This document shows, piece after piece, positions 55,540-64,000 of a DNA stretch of 64,000 bases. Within the stretch, counting starts at the first letter, position 1, and each line of letters begins with the position of its first letter. Made by a program: the position numbers and the translations under genes. Location: assembly GCF_003718715.1 (NCBI RefSeq), contig NZ_CP033465.1, forward strand, positions 310,001-374,000, given 5' to 3'. This DNA is from Clostridium sp. JN-1. GTDB lineage: Bacteria; Bacillota; Clostridia; Clostridiales; Clostridiaceae. The notes beneath the pieces are model-generated. The model searched no databases, had not been told where the DNA came from, and saw nothing but the letters and a program-made list of their open reading frames with translations.

Positions 55540-55800
55540 GGATTCTAGAGTTATTTTTAGAAATAGTTATATATTTAACAATCAATTATCCCTAATAGGG
55601 TAATTTAGTGGAATAAAAAGTAAAATCAATTTTGAATTAATAGAAAAATAGGAATACAATTTAGTTAAGAGGTAATTTTTATAGTAAGATAATTATGCGA
55701 TTTTTTGATTATAATTGTATTTTTTTTAACAGTTATAGTATAGATAGGCAATTACTCTTTAATTTTATGTATCAATTATAATTTATGGAGGGATTACGAT
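55540..55800 (+). repeat. duplicated leader region of cat2 copy 3
   Basis: It aligns with 53860-54130, so gene and leader were duplicated as a unit. The 100 bases between copy 2's stop and this leader (55441-55539) contain only a 19-codon frame of no recognised origin. Confidence 0.7.
55715..55732 (+). promoter_or_regulatory. possible Rex operator upstream of cat2 copy 3
   Basis: TTGTATTTTTTTTAACAG differs by one base from the site ahead of copy 2 and occupies the same place in the duplicated leader. Confidence 0.35.
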
Positions 55801-57108
55801 ATGAGTTGGGAAGAATTATGTAAAGATAAAATTGTAAGTGCAAAAGAAGCTGTATCTAAGATAAAATCTGGAGACAGAGTGGTTTTAGGACCTGCTGTTG
55901 CAGAACCATTGGAATTAGTTAGAGCAATGGTAGAAAATAAAGAACAATATAGGAATGTAGAAATAGTTCATATGTTGGCCATGGGTGAAAGTCCATATGC
56001 ACAGCCAGGTATGGAAAAATACTTTAACTATAATTCATTCTTTGTTGGTAAAAAGACTAGAGATGCAGTTAATTCTGGAAGAGCAGATTATACGCCTTGT
56101 TTCTTTTATGAGTTACCCAAACTATTTAAGGAAGGATATTTGCCTGTAGATGTTGCACTTATTGAATTAAGTGTACCAGATAAACATGGATTCTGTAGTT
56201 TTGGAGTATCAAATGTTTATGCTAAAGCTGGAGCAGAATGTGCTAAAATTGTAATTGCAGAAATAAATGAAAATATGCCAAGGGTTATGGGAGATTCATT
56301 TATACATGTATCTCAAATAGATTATATGGTAAAGGTTTCTTATCCAATACCAGAAATAAAACCAGCTAAAATAGGAGACGTAGAAAAAGCAATAGGAAAG
56401 TATTGTGCATCCTTAATTGATGATGGTTCAACCCTTCAACTTGGTATAGGTGGTATTCCAGATGCAGTGCTTTTATTCCTAAAAGATAAAAAAGATTTAG
56501 GTCTGCATACAGAGATGTTATCTGATGGAGTAGTTGAATTAGTAAAATCTGGGGTTATTACAAACAAGAAGAAGGCTCTTCATCCTGGTAAAGCAATTGC
56601 ATCATTTTGCATGGGAAGCAAAGCATTATATGATTTTATAGATAATAATCCGATGGTTGAAGCATATCCAGTAGACTATGTAAATGATCCTACAGTTATA
56701 ATGCAAAATTCTAAAATGGTATCTATAAATTCTTGTGTTGAAGTAGATTTAATGGGTCAAGTTTGTGCTGAAAGTATAGGTACAACACAAATAAGCTCAG
56801 TAGGTGGACAAATTGACTTTATAAGAGGAACTAGTATGGCTAAGGATGGAAAGTCAATTATTGCAATGACATCTACAGCTGCTAAAGGAAAAGTATCTAA
56901 AATAGTTCCATTTTTAAAGACAGGTACTCCTATTACAACATCAAGAAATGATGTTCAATATATAGTTACAGAATATGGTATTGCTCAGCTTAAAGGAAAA
57001 ACTTTGAAACAAAGGGCTAAGGCTTTGATAAATATTGCACATCCAAACTTTAAAAAAGAATTGATAGATTCATACGAAAAGAGATTTAATTGTAAATACG
57101 AGGAATAA
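55801..57108 (+). CDS. cat2: 4-hydroxybutyrate CoA-transferase family, copy 3 (divergent)
   Basis: The 435-residue paralogue keeps the family blocks SGRADYTPCFFYE, QLGIGGIPDAVLLFL and YGIAQLKGKTL but departs from copies 1 and 2 in the putative substrate region. GPAVAEPLELVRAMV replaces GHAVGEPSTLIDA; ESPYAQPGMEKYF, LPVDVALIELSVPDKHGF and GTTQISSVGG also differ. The acid specificity may be different. GGAGGGATTACGAT precedes ATG. A fossil 3' end of another copy abuts its stop. Confidence 0.9.
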   Translation: MSWEELCKDKIVSAKEAVSKIKSGDRVVLGPAVAEPLELVRAMVENKEQYRNVEIVHMLAMGESPYAQPGMEKYFNYNSFFVGKKTRDAVNSGRADYTPCFFYELPKLFKEGYLPVDVALIELSVPDKHGFCSFGVSNVYAKAGAECAKIVIAEINENMPRVMGDSFIHVSQIDYMVKVSYPIPEIKPAKIGDVEKAIGKYCASLIDDGSTLQLGIGGIPDAVLLFLKDKKDLGLHTEMLSDGVVELVKSGVITNKKKALHPGKAIASFCMGSKALYDFIDNNPMVEAYPVDYVNDPTVIMQNSKMVSINSCVEVDLMGQVCAESIGTTQISSVGGQIDFIRGTSMAKDGKSIIAMTSTAAKGKVSKIVPFLKTGTPITTSRNDVQYIVTEYGIAQLKGKTLKQRAKALINIAHPNFKKELIDSYEKRFNCKYEE

Positions 57109-57109
57109 G

Positions 57110-57169
57110 TATAGAGAAGAATTAATTGCTTCATATGAAGAAATTTTTAAATGCAAATATGAAAAATAA
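57110..57169 (+). pseudogene. fossil 3' end of a further cat2 copy
   Basis: Starting two bases after the cat2 copy 3 stop, an open stretch reads YREELIASYEEIFKCKYEK and stops at TAA. It aligns without gaps with the C-terminus of copy 3 (FKKELIDSYEKRFNCKYEE). The rest of that gene is gone. This indicates a past fourth copy lost by recombination, or a partial duplication of the gene's end. Confidence 0.75.
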
Positions 57170-57274
57170 AGTGCATGGTATTCAACTTATAGATTAACTT
57201 TATCTACTAGGACATAAGTTAATTTATAAATGGAGACGCTGCATTTTTACAATGCCAGTTATTAGATTTAATAT

Positions 57275-57325
57275 AAATAGGAGTGTTAATAAATTAAAAT
57301 TTTATTGAGCACTCCTATTTGTTTA
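57275..57325 (+). terminator. rho-independent terminator
   Basis: AAATAGGAGTG and CACTCCTATTT form an 11-bp stem, followed by GTTTATT, between the cat2 cluster and galE. Confidence 0.75.
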
Positions 57326-57401
57326 TTAACGCAGCAATTTAGGGTATTATGATATAATTAATGATAAGTAACAAATAATGCTATAAGGGAGAGATAATTA
57401 T

Positions 57402-58388
57402 ATGTCAACTTTGGTATGTGGAGGAGCTGGCTACATAGGAAGTCATATGGCAGCTTACTTAATAGAAAATAATAAAGACGTAATAGTATTAGATAATCTT
57501 GAAAAAGGACATAAAGAAGCTGTTGATGCTGCTCATACAAAATTTTACTTGGGAGATTTAAGAGATAAAGAAATTTTAGATAGGGTTTTTAGCGAAAATA
57601 ACATAGATTCAGTAATAGATTTTGCTGCATATTCTCTAGTTAGTGAGAGTGTCCAAAATCCTTTGAAATACTTTGAAAACAACATAAGTTCTGCTGTTAA
57701 TCTTTTGGAAGCAATGAAAAATCATAATGTTAAGTACATAGTATTTTCATCTACAGCTGCAACTTATGGTGAACCAGAAAGTATTCCAATAGTTGAAACG
57801 GACAAAACATGCCCGGTAAATCCATATGGAGAATCAAAGCTTGCTGTTGAAAAAATACTTAAATGGTGTGATAAGGCTTATGGTATTAAGTATACTGCAC
57901 TTAGATATTTTAATGCAGCTGGAGCACATGAAAGCGGAAAAATTGGAGAAGATCATAATCCAGAATCTCACTTGATTCCTATTATTCTTGAAGCTGCTTC
58001 TGGAAAGCGAGAAAAAATAAAGATATTTGGAGATGATTATGATACACAGGATGGAAGCTGCGTTAGAGATTATGTACATGTGACAGATTTAGCTTCTGCT
58101 CACCTTCTTGCACTAGAAAGACTTAAAAGAGGAGGAGAAAGTTCAGTATATAATCTTGGAAATGGAAAAGGATTTTCTGTAAAAGAAGTAGTTGAAATGG
58201 CTAGAAAAGTTACAGAAAAAAGTATAAAAGCTGAAATTGCAGAAAGAAGACCAGGTGATCCTGCAATTTTAATAGCTTCTTCTGAAAAAGCTAAAAAGGA
58301 ACTGGGATGGAAGCCAAAGTATGATTCTCTTCAGAGTATAATAGCTACTGCATGGAAGTGGCATGAAAGTCATCCTAATGGATATTAA
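57402..58388 (+). CDS. galE: UDP-glucose 4-epimerase
   Basis: The 328-residue short-chain dehydrogenase has GGAGYIGSH for NAD binding, [10 protein letters not shown], and the catalytic [10 protein letters not shown] (Tyr-x3-Lys). FNAAGA and [11 protein letters not shown] are also present. It interconverts UDP-glucose and UDP-galactose for surface polymers. AAGGGAGAGA precedes ATG. It is the full family length. Confidence 0.93.
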   Translation: MSTLVCGGAGYIGSHMAAYLIENNKDVIVLDNLEKGHKEAVDAAHTKFYLGDLRDKEILDRVFSENNIDSVIDFAAYSLVSESVQNPLKYFENNISSAVNLLEAMKNHNVKYIVFSSTAATYGEPESIPIVETDKTCPVNPYGESKLAVEKILKWCDKAYGIKYTALRYFNAAGAHESGKIGEDHNPESHLIPIILEAASGKREKIKIFGDDYDTQDGSCVRDYVHVTDLASAHLLALERLKRGGESSVYNLGNGKGFSVKEVVEMARKVTEKSIKAEIAERRPGDPAILIASSEKAKKELGWKPKYDSLQSIIATAWKWHESHPNGY

Positions 58389-58502
58389 TGATTAAGTTTC
58401 ATAAGATGGTATGTAATTACTAGACATGAATTTAGTTACTATAATCATTTATTGAATAAAGGTTAATATATATATATGGATTAAATAAGAGAAGGTGTTT
58501 CT

Positions 58503-59345
58503 ATGAAAAAAGTTGTTTATTCATTTATATATAGTGCCTTTATTTTTTTATTGTTAGTTACTTTTATGTTTACACCATTTAAAATTAAAGATGAAAAATA
58601 TTCTCCTGAAAGAAATGATAATCTACTAACTTCAAATTCAGTAAATGAAAAACATGAGCCACCGCTAACCAATACTGTACCAATGTACGAAAAGGAAGTA
58701 TTCTTAACTTTTGATGATGGACCATCTGTAAATAATACTAAAAAAATATTAAAAGTTTTAAAGGACAATGATGTAAAAGCTACATTTTTTGTAGTTGGAA
58801 TTAAATCAGAGGAAAATCCACAAGCCTTAAAGGAAATAAGTGACAGCGGCATGAGTATAGGTATACACACTTACTCACATGATTATAAAAATGTTTATGA
58901 GAATGTAGATTCTTATTTAAAGGACTATGAAAACTGTAAGATTAGTATAAATAAGATAACAGGTAAAAATCCAATAAATTACGTAAGACTGCCTGGTGGG
59001 TCAACTAACCAGACTACAAGTAAAGATAATATAAGGTGTATTACTAGTGCTTTAAATAAAGTAGGTATAAATTATATTGATTGGAATGTTTGTTCTGGGG
59101 ATGCCGAAAGTCATGTAGTTGCTGTAGACAAAATTAAAAACAATGTTATGACACAATGTAAAAATAAAAAGGTTGCAGTTATACTAATGCATGATACATA
59201 CTATAAGTATTTTACCGTAGAAGCTCTTCCAGATATAATAAAATATTTAAAAAGTGAAGGATTTGTTTTTAGGACGTTTGATGACCTGACGAAGGAAGAA
59301 GAAAATAAAATGATGAAGGAAGGTATAATAAATAAAAAACTATAG
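58503..59345 (+). CDS. membrane-anchored polysaccharide deacetylase
   Basis: The 280-residue protein has one N-terminal membrane anchor (FIYSAFIFLLLVTFMF) and a NodB-type domain. FLTFDDGPS carries the catalytic and metal Asp residues, GIHTYSHDY the metal His residues, and VRLPGGS and AVILMHDT complete the site. It likely removes N-acetyl groups from peptidoglycan or another wall glycan. GAGAAGGTGT precedes ATG. Confidence 0.88.
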   Translation: MKKVVYSFIYSAFIFLLLVTFMFTPFKIKDEKYSPERNDNLLTSNSVNEKHEPPLTNTVPMYEKEVFLTFDDGPSVNNTKKILKVLKDNDVKATFFVVGIKSEENPQALKEISDSGMSIGIHTYSHDYKNVYENVDSYLKDYENCKISINKITGKNPINYVRLPGGSTNQTTSKDNIRCITSALNKVGINYIDWNVCSGDAESHVVAVDKIKNNVMTQCKNKKVAVILMHDTYYKYFTVEALPDIIKYLKSEGFVFRTFDDLTKEEENKMMKEGIINKKL

Positions 59346-59395
59346 ATATAAAATCAACTTATTAATATTACTAATAAGTTGGTATTATATCTATA
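59341..59395. terminator. bidirectional terminator
   Basis: TATAGATATAAAATC and an AACTTATTA stem pair with TAATAAGTT and ATTATATCTATA, between the convergent deacetylase and gatD genes. Confidence 0.75.
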
Positions 59396-59410
59396 AACTT
59401 GATTTTCAGT

Positions 59411-60142
59411 TTATTTTTTTGATTTTTCTCTATTTATAATAAATTCTTTAGCCTTAATTTCAAGAGTATCATTTATTGGTTCTAAGTTTACATCCTTATT
59501 GTATTTACTAGATAAGGCAGAGGATATTAATCTATCAGCTAGTTCTGGATTTTTTGATAGTAATGATCCATGAAAATAAGTGCAAAAACAATTTTTGTAT
59601 ATACAGCCTTCATAGCCATCTTCACCATTATTTCCATATCCGGCAATAACTTTTCCAAGAGGCTTTAAGCTGCCTATATAGGTTCTGCCAGAGTGGTTTT
59701 CAAAGCCTACATAGTATTCTTTAAATTCTTCATTGAAGATGACAGTATTACCTATAAATCTAGTGTCTCCACCTTTTGTATATATGTCAAGTATGTTAAG
59801 CCCTTCGAGTTCTTCCCCTTGAGGAGTAGTGTAGTATTTTCCAAGTAATTGATATCCTCCACATATAGCTAAGAATATCTTATTATTGTTTATGTATTCA
59901 ACTAAACCTGATTTTTTGGTTTGATTTAAATCGTCAGAGACTATAGATTGTTCATAGTCCTGTCCTCCTCCAAAAAATGTTATATCATATTTTTGGGGTT
60001 CAAATGGATCACCTATAGAAACATTAAATACGTTAACTTTTATATTTCTTTTTTCTGCTCTGTACTTTAATATAAGTATATTTCCTATGTCACCATATAC
60101 GTTTAATAAGTCTGGATACAAATGACATATATTAAGCTCCAT
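59411..60142 (-). CDS. gatD: lipid II isoglutaminyl synthase, glutamine amidotransferase subunit GatD
   Basis: The 243-residue class I amidotransferase of the CobB/CobQ type has the nucleophile in FLAICGGYQLLG and the catalytic His in CTYFHGSLL. GatD releases ammonia from glutamine for MurT, which amidates the D-glutamate of lipid II. It lies 25 bases after murT on the same strand. The start ATG has AGGAGTG upstream. Confidence 0.92.
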   Translation of the reverse strand: MELNICHLYPDLLNVYGDIGNILILKYRAEKRNIKVNVFNVSIGDPFEPQKYDITFFGGGQDYEQSIVSDDLNQTKKSGLVEYINNNKIFLAICGGYQLLGKYYTTPQGEELEGLNILDIYTKGGDTRFIGNTVIFNEEFKEYYVGFENHSGRTYIGSLKPLGKVIAGYGNNGEDGYEGCIYKNCFCTYFHGSLLSKNPELADRLISSALSSKYNKDVNLEPINDTLEIKAKEFIINREKSKK

Positions 60143-60167
60143 TAGATTACACTCCTTTATTAACTAT

Positions 60168-61529
60168 TTACCAAAGTTTTTTAATATAACCTTTGGAATT
60201 TAGAAATTTTCTAAAACTTATCATGGCAGTATAAGTAGCAAGTACATATATTGTGCCATTGCCGCAGGAATTTATTTCATGTAATAATTTTTCATAATCA
60301 TTACACATAATAAATTTTTCATCTGGAATTCCAGCTACTTTTAGTCTTACTGCCATATCGTAAAGTCTTATACCTGAAACCATGATCTTATCAATGTTGA
60401 ATGTAGATAACTTCTCAAATTTAACATCCCATATCCAAGATACATCTCTGCCATCAGCATAATTATCATTTAAAAGTACGCATAAATTAAATGCTTTTTT
60501 GTTTAAACCTATTGTATTTATAGCTTGATCATATCCAGCTGGATTTTTAACAAGAATTATATTTAAGTTTTTGTTATCTATTTCTATAGTTTCTTGTCTT
60601 CCAAAACTGCTCTGCTGATTCTTTAATGAGTGAAATATAATAGGGTCTTCTATACCGCATACTTTTGATACTGAATAAGCACATAATGCATTATATATGT
60701 TATAAGTCCCAGGTTGATTTATGTAATACTCCTTATTATTTATTACAACCAGCGAACCTTGAGGAGTTTGCTCTTTTATTTCTTCTACGGCGTAATCTAA
60801 ATTAGGTCTTTTATAACCACAGTTTTCACAATAAAAGTCACCAAGGTGATTATAAGTTAAATAGTTGTATTTATATGGACTTTTACACTTTTTACAAAAC
60901 TTTGCATCTGCATTGATATCAACGGTCTTAACATTATTCGTTGAACATTTAAAACCATAATATAATGTTCTATTAGGAAGTCCTAGATCACCTAGTAATG
61001 ATTCATCTCCGTTTAAAACTAAGTTTGTCATTGGAACATTCTTAATACCACTTACTATCTTTTGCAAAGTTGTATATACTTCACCATATCTATCAAGTTG
61101 GTCTCTGAATAAGTTAGTTATAGTTACAACCTCAGGTGTTACAAACTTAGTAAATAATCTTACGTTAGCTTCATCACATTCAATGACTGCATACTTTGTT
61201 TCAGAACACCTTGCAAAAGAAAAATGCTCCACAAAACAGGAAACTATTCCTGGAAGCATGTTTGCACCCGTGTTATTTGTAATAACATGTTTTTCGCTGT
61301 CTTTTAAGATATGATATATCATACTAGTGGTTGTAGTTTTTCCGTTAGTTCCAGTAACGAGTATAACTTTATAATCTTTACATATACATTTTAATATGTT
61401 CTTATCTATTTTTAGAGCTACTTTTCCAGGAAAATTAGTACCGCCTTTAAATAATGCTTTTGATAGTTTTATTATAACTTTAGAAATAACTATACTGAAA
61501 AAAGATTTTATATTAATTTTTAACACCAC
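60168..61529 (-). CDS. murT: lipid II isoglutaminyl synthase, Mur-ligase subunit MurT
   Basis: The 453-residue Mur ligase-like protein has the ATP loop VTGTNGKTTTTSM and a Cys4 zinc ribbon (CKKCKSPYKYN and CENCGYK). The C-terminal DUF1727 region holds LNDNYADGRDVSWIWD. It activates the glutamate carboxyl of lipid II. The N-terminus is uncertain: two adjacent GTG codons (61529, 61526) lie close to an AAAAGGG sequence, with no other start nearby. Confidence 0.92.
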   Translation of the reverse strand: MVLKINIKSFFSIVISKVIIKLSKALFKGGTNFPGKVALKIDKNILKCICKDYKVILVTGTNGKTTTTSMIYHILKDSEKHVITNNTGANMLPGIVSCFVEHFSFARCSETKYAVIECDEANVRLFTKFVTPEVVTITNLFRDQLDRYGEVYTTLQKIVSGIKNVPMTNLVLNGDESLLGDLGLPNRTLYYGFKCSTNNVKTVDINADAKFCKKCKSPYKYNYLTYNHLGDFYCENCGYKRPNLDYAVEEIKEQTPQGSLVVINNKEYYINQPGTYNIYNALCAYSVSKVCGIEDPIIFHSLKNQQSSFGRQETIEIDNKNLNIILVKNPAGYDQAINTIGLNKKAFNLCVLLNDNYADGRDVSWIWDVKFEKLSTFNIDKIMVSGIRLYDMAVRLKVAGIPDEKFIMCNDYEKLLHEINSCGNGTIYVLATYTAMISFRKFLNSKGYIKKLW

Positions 61530-61840
61530 CCTTTTATATAAATAAAAGTATTAATCTAAATTTTACATGCAGCCCTTAAATATTATAATACAATATTGAC
61601 TTTTTTACATCACTAAAATTATAATCTAAGGTTTAACTTCTAGGGATTTAGCTCTTAAATTCCAGTAAAAGTCGAAATAAACACCTTTCTTGGTGATAAG
61701 TCACAAAATATTAAATATAAATCATATTTTTATGTATAAGTTTCAGGAATATTCGAATAAAATAGGTGTATACAAAAACAATAAAATAGTATATCATTTA
61801 TATTAAATAGTGCAGCACTTATATCTTACACAGAAGTATT

Positions 61841-61930
61841 TATAGGGTTTCTAGTTCATGCGTTAACTTATATGCAGGACTGTATATATTTCCCGGAGTG
61901 TAAGTTAAGCTGCAACCTAGAAATCCTATA
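61841..61930. repeat. short palindromic repeat, complete copy
   Basis: The arms are TATAGGGTTTCTAG and CTAGAAATCCTATA, with an inner inverted pair GTTAACTTA/TAAGTTAAG and a central AT-rich segment. It occupies the leader of pckA, ending 50 bases before its start. The rest of the murT-pckA gap (61530-61840) is AT-rich divergent promoter DNA with no other clear structure. Confidence 0.75.
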
Positions 61931-61980
61931 CAATGTGCTGTAATGTAAAATTATTTTATTAGTAATTTGGGGGTAGTAAT

Positions 61981-63573
61981 ATGTGTACCGATTTAAATTA
62001 TTTAAATATAAAAGAGTATAAAAATTTATATCAGAACTTATCTGTAAGTGAGCTTGTTGAGCTTTCAATAAAAAGGGGGGAAGGCAAGTTATCAGATACT
62101 GGGGCACTCGTTATAAATACAGGTAAGTATACGGGAAGATCACCTAAGGATAGATTTATAGTTAAACAAAAAAGTACTGCTCACCAAGTTAATTGGGGAG
62201 ATGTAAATTTACCTATTAGTGAAGAAGTATTCAATAATTTGTATAAAGATGTTATTCAATATTTAAAAGATAAGGACTTATTTGTGTTTAATGGATTTGT
62301 AGGGGCAATTAAGGAATATTCTTTACCTATAAAAGTAGTATGTGAGTATGCTTCTCAAGCATTATTTTCAACTAATTTATTTAGAAAACTAGATTTAGAT
62401 GAAATAGATAACTTTAAAGCTGAATTTAGTATAATATCTGCACCAGGATTTAAAGCTAAAGGCAAAGAAGATGGGATAAACTCAGAGGCTTTTATTATAA
62501 TAAATTTTGATAAAAGGATAGTTCTTATAGGCGGAACAAGATATTGTGGAGAAATAAAGAAAGCTGTATTTTCAATTATGAATTTTTTATTACCTAAGAA
62601 ACATGTTATGCCAATGCATTGCTCTGCTAATATTGATGAAAATCAAAACACAACTATTTTTTTTGGACTATCTGGTACGGGGAAAACTACTTTGTCTGCA
62701 GATCCCTTAAAAAAGCTTATAGGCGATGATGAACATGGCTGGAGTGATAAAGGTGTATTTAATTTTGAGGGAGGATGTTATGCTAAGACTATAAGATTGG
62801 ATAAAGATAAAGAAAAAGAAATATATAATGCTATAAAGTTTGGAACTGTTCTAGAAAATGTTGTGGTTAATTCTCATAGACAAGTTGACTACAATAATAA
62901 TAAGTATACTGAAAATACAAGAGCAGCTTATCCTTTAGAGTATATAAAAAATGTTAAAGAGGATGGAATTGGGAAAGTTCCTAAGACTATAATATTTTTA
63001 ACTGCAGATGCATTTGGAGTAATACCACCTATATCAAAATTAAGTAGAGAAGCTGCTTTATACCATTTCATATCAGGATATACAAGTAAAGTTGCTGGTA
63101 CAGAAAGAGGTATAGTAGAACCTAAAGTTACTTTCTCTGCTTGTTTTGGTGAGCCATTTATGCTTCTAGATCCATATGTATATGCCAAACTTTTAGGAGA
63201 AAATATAGACAAGTATGGTACACATATATATCTTGTGAATACAGGATGGTTAAGTGGGGGATTTAAAAAAGGAAGTAGAATAAAATTGTCATATACTAGA
63301 GCTATGATAAATGCAGCCATAGATGGAAAACTTGAAAAAGTTAAGTTTGTAGAGCATCCAATATTTAAAGTTTTGGTTCCACAAGAATGTCCAGGCGTTC
63401 CTAGTTATATTTTAAATCCTATTAATACTTGGGAAAACAAAAAAGATTACATTGATAAGACAGTATATTTAGCACATAAGTTTGAAGAAAATTTTAAAAA
63501 ATTCAAGCACGTACCTGAATCTATTATAAATGCAGGACCAGCTGCGCCTAATGATACAGTGAAGTCTGCATAA
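61981..63573 (+). CDS. pckA: phosphoenolpyruvate carboxykinase (ATP)
   Basis: The 530-residue enzyme interconverts oxaloacetate and PEP with ATP. It has GRSPKDRFIV, FFGLSGTGKTTLS (P-loop), IGDDEHGWSD (metal site) and the C-terminal ATP-site residues. In a clostridium it may run in either direction (gluconeogenesis, or PEP to oxaloacetate toward succinate). TTGGGGGTAGTAAT precedes ATG. Confidence 0.95.
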   Translation: MCTDLNYLNIKEYKNLYQNLSVSELVELSIKRGEGKLSDTGALVINTGKYTGRSPKDRFIVKQKSTAHQVNWGDVNLPISEEVFNNLYKDVIQYLKDKDLFVFNGFVGAIKEYSLPIKVVCEYASQALFSTNLFRKLDLDEIDNFKAEFSIISAPGFKAKGKEDGINSEAFIIINFDKRIVLIGGTRYCGEIKKAVFSIMNFLLPKKHVMPMHCSANIDENQNTTIFFGLSGTGKTTLSADPLKKLIGDDEHGWSDKGVFNFEGGCYAKTIRLDKDKEKEIYNAIKFGTVLENVVVNSHRQVDYNNNKYTENTRAAYPLEYIKNVKEDGIGKVPKTIIFLTADAFGVIPPISKLSREAALYHFISGYTSKVAGTERGIVEPKVTFSACFGEPFMLLDPYVYAKLLGENIDKYGTHIYLVNTGWLSGGFKKGSRIKLSYTRAMINAAIDGKLEKVKFVEHPIFKVLVPQECPGVPSYILNPINTWENKKDYIDKTVYLAHKFEENFKKFKHVPESIINAGPAAPNDTVKSA

Positions 63574-63680
63574 TATTTAATGTATTCCTATATATTCATG
63601 CTTGTGTAAGTATAAATAAAGATAGTATAATAATGATTATTGTTGATAAATAAAAATGTATTAGAGAGTGAGTGTGAAAA

Positions 63681-64000
63681 ATGGATTTTATACTTATATT
63701 TAAAGCTATAATAATAGGAATAGTAGAAGGTATAACAGAGTTTCTACCGATTTCATCAACAGGACATATGATTATAGTAGAAAATTTAATAAACTTTAAA
63801 GCTCCTATGTATCCTAAAGCATATATAGATATGTTTGATGTTGTAATTCAACTTGGAGCAATACTAGCAATTGTTGTTTTATACTGGCAAAAGATCAAAG
63901 GTTCACTATTAAATATTAAACCAGGAAAATGGGGATTTAAGCTTTGGTTTAATATGCTAGTAGCTTTTATTCCCGCAGCTGTATTAGGATTTTTACTTAA
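63681..64000 (+). CDS. uppP: undecaprenyl-diphosphatase UppP/BacA (partial)
   Basis: The first 106 residues are present and run off the window. [19 protein letters not shown] is the diagnostic catalytic segment of UppP/BacA, which recycles undecaprenyl pyrophosphate. Start ATG follows a GAGAGTGAGTG stretch. Confidence 0.92.
   Translation, partial: MDFILIFKAIIIGIVEGITEFLPISSTGHMIIVENLINFKAPMYPKAYIDMFDVVIQLGAILAIVVLYWQKIKGSLLNIKPGKWGFKLWFNMLVAFIPAAVLGFLL

Overview
The window is low-G+C DNA with the gene content of an anaerobic, spore-forming Clostridium (sensu stricto). The signs are a spore germinant-receptor operon, thiolase, butanol-dehydrogenase-type enzymes, and a 4-hydroxybutyrate pathway very like that of Clostridium kluyveri (Cat2, AbfD, 4HbD). 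The species is not fixed by the sequence; a relative of C. kluyveri or C. carboxidivorans is my inference. No rRNA, tRNA or CRISPR array was seen.

Layout. 0-5.7 kb: a HypA-like protein, a surface-glycosylation pair (GT2 glycosyltransferase plus a GtrA-YfhO fusion) and a ketopantoate-reductase-like gene. 5.8-14.9 kb: two inverted copies of a 1,240-bp non-coding element with terminal inverted repeats, enclosing panB/panC with a DUF2520 gene, an NADH-butanol-dehydrogenase-like gene, glyA and manA. 14.9-20.5 kb: a six-gene germinant-receptor operon with two B subunits and a probable small D subunit. 20.6-36.4 kb: a MazF-like toxin without visible antitoxin, a small structured RNA, secreted and surface proteins (transglutaminase, WG-repeat, SLAP), MntP-type exporter with a Fur regulator, HD-GYP, rhomboid, FtsH-type protease, and two tandem XRE-TPR regulators. 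36.5-39.2 kb: clpB.

39.2-57.2 kb is the most distinctive part. An ACP / AMP-ligase / LuxE / LuxC operon (acid-to-aldehyde reduction without luciferase) and an abfD-NifU-like-Cys-rich-cat2 operon each have a textbook sigma-54 (-24/-12) promoter. Both carry TGTTGCA motifs upstream, and a PAS-AAA-Fis sigma-54 activator gene lies between them. Thiolase, 4-hydroxybutyrate dehydrogenase, a permease, two more cat2 copies and a fossil 3' end of a further copy complete the cluster. Together they would interconvert 4-hydroxybutyrate, its CoA ester and crotonyl-CoA. I infer that they may also reduce an acid to an aldehyde under a common sigma-54 switch.

57.4-64 kb: galE, a polysaccharide deacetylase, the murT/gatD lipid II amidation pair, pckA, and the start of uppP. 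A second, short (about 70-90 bp) palindromic repeat family is scattered at four sites; one copy lies at the break point of a truncated thiol-redox gene.
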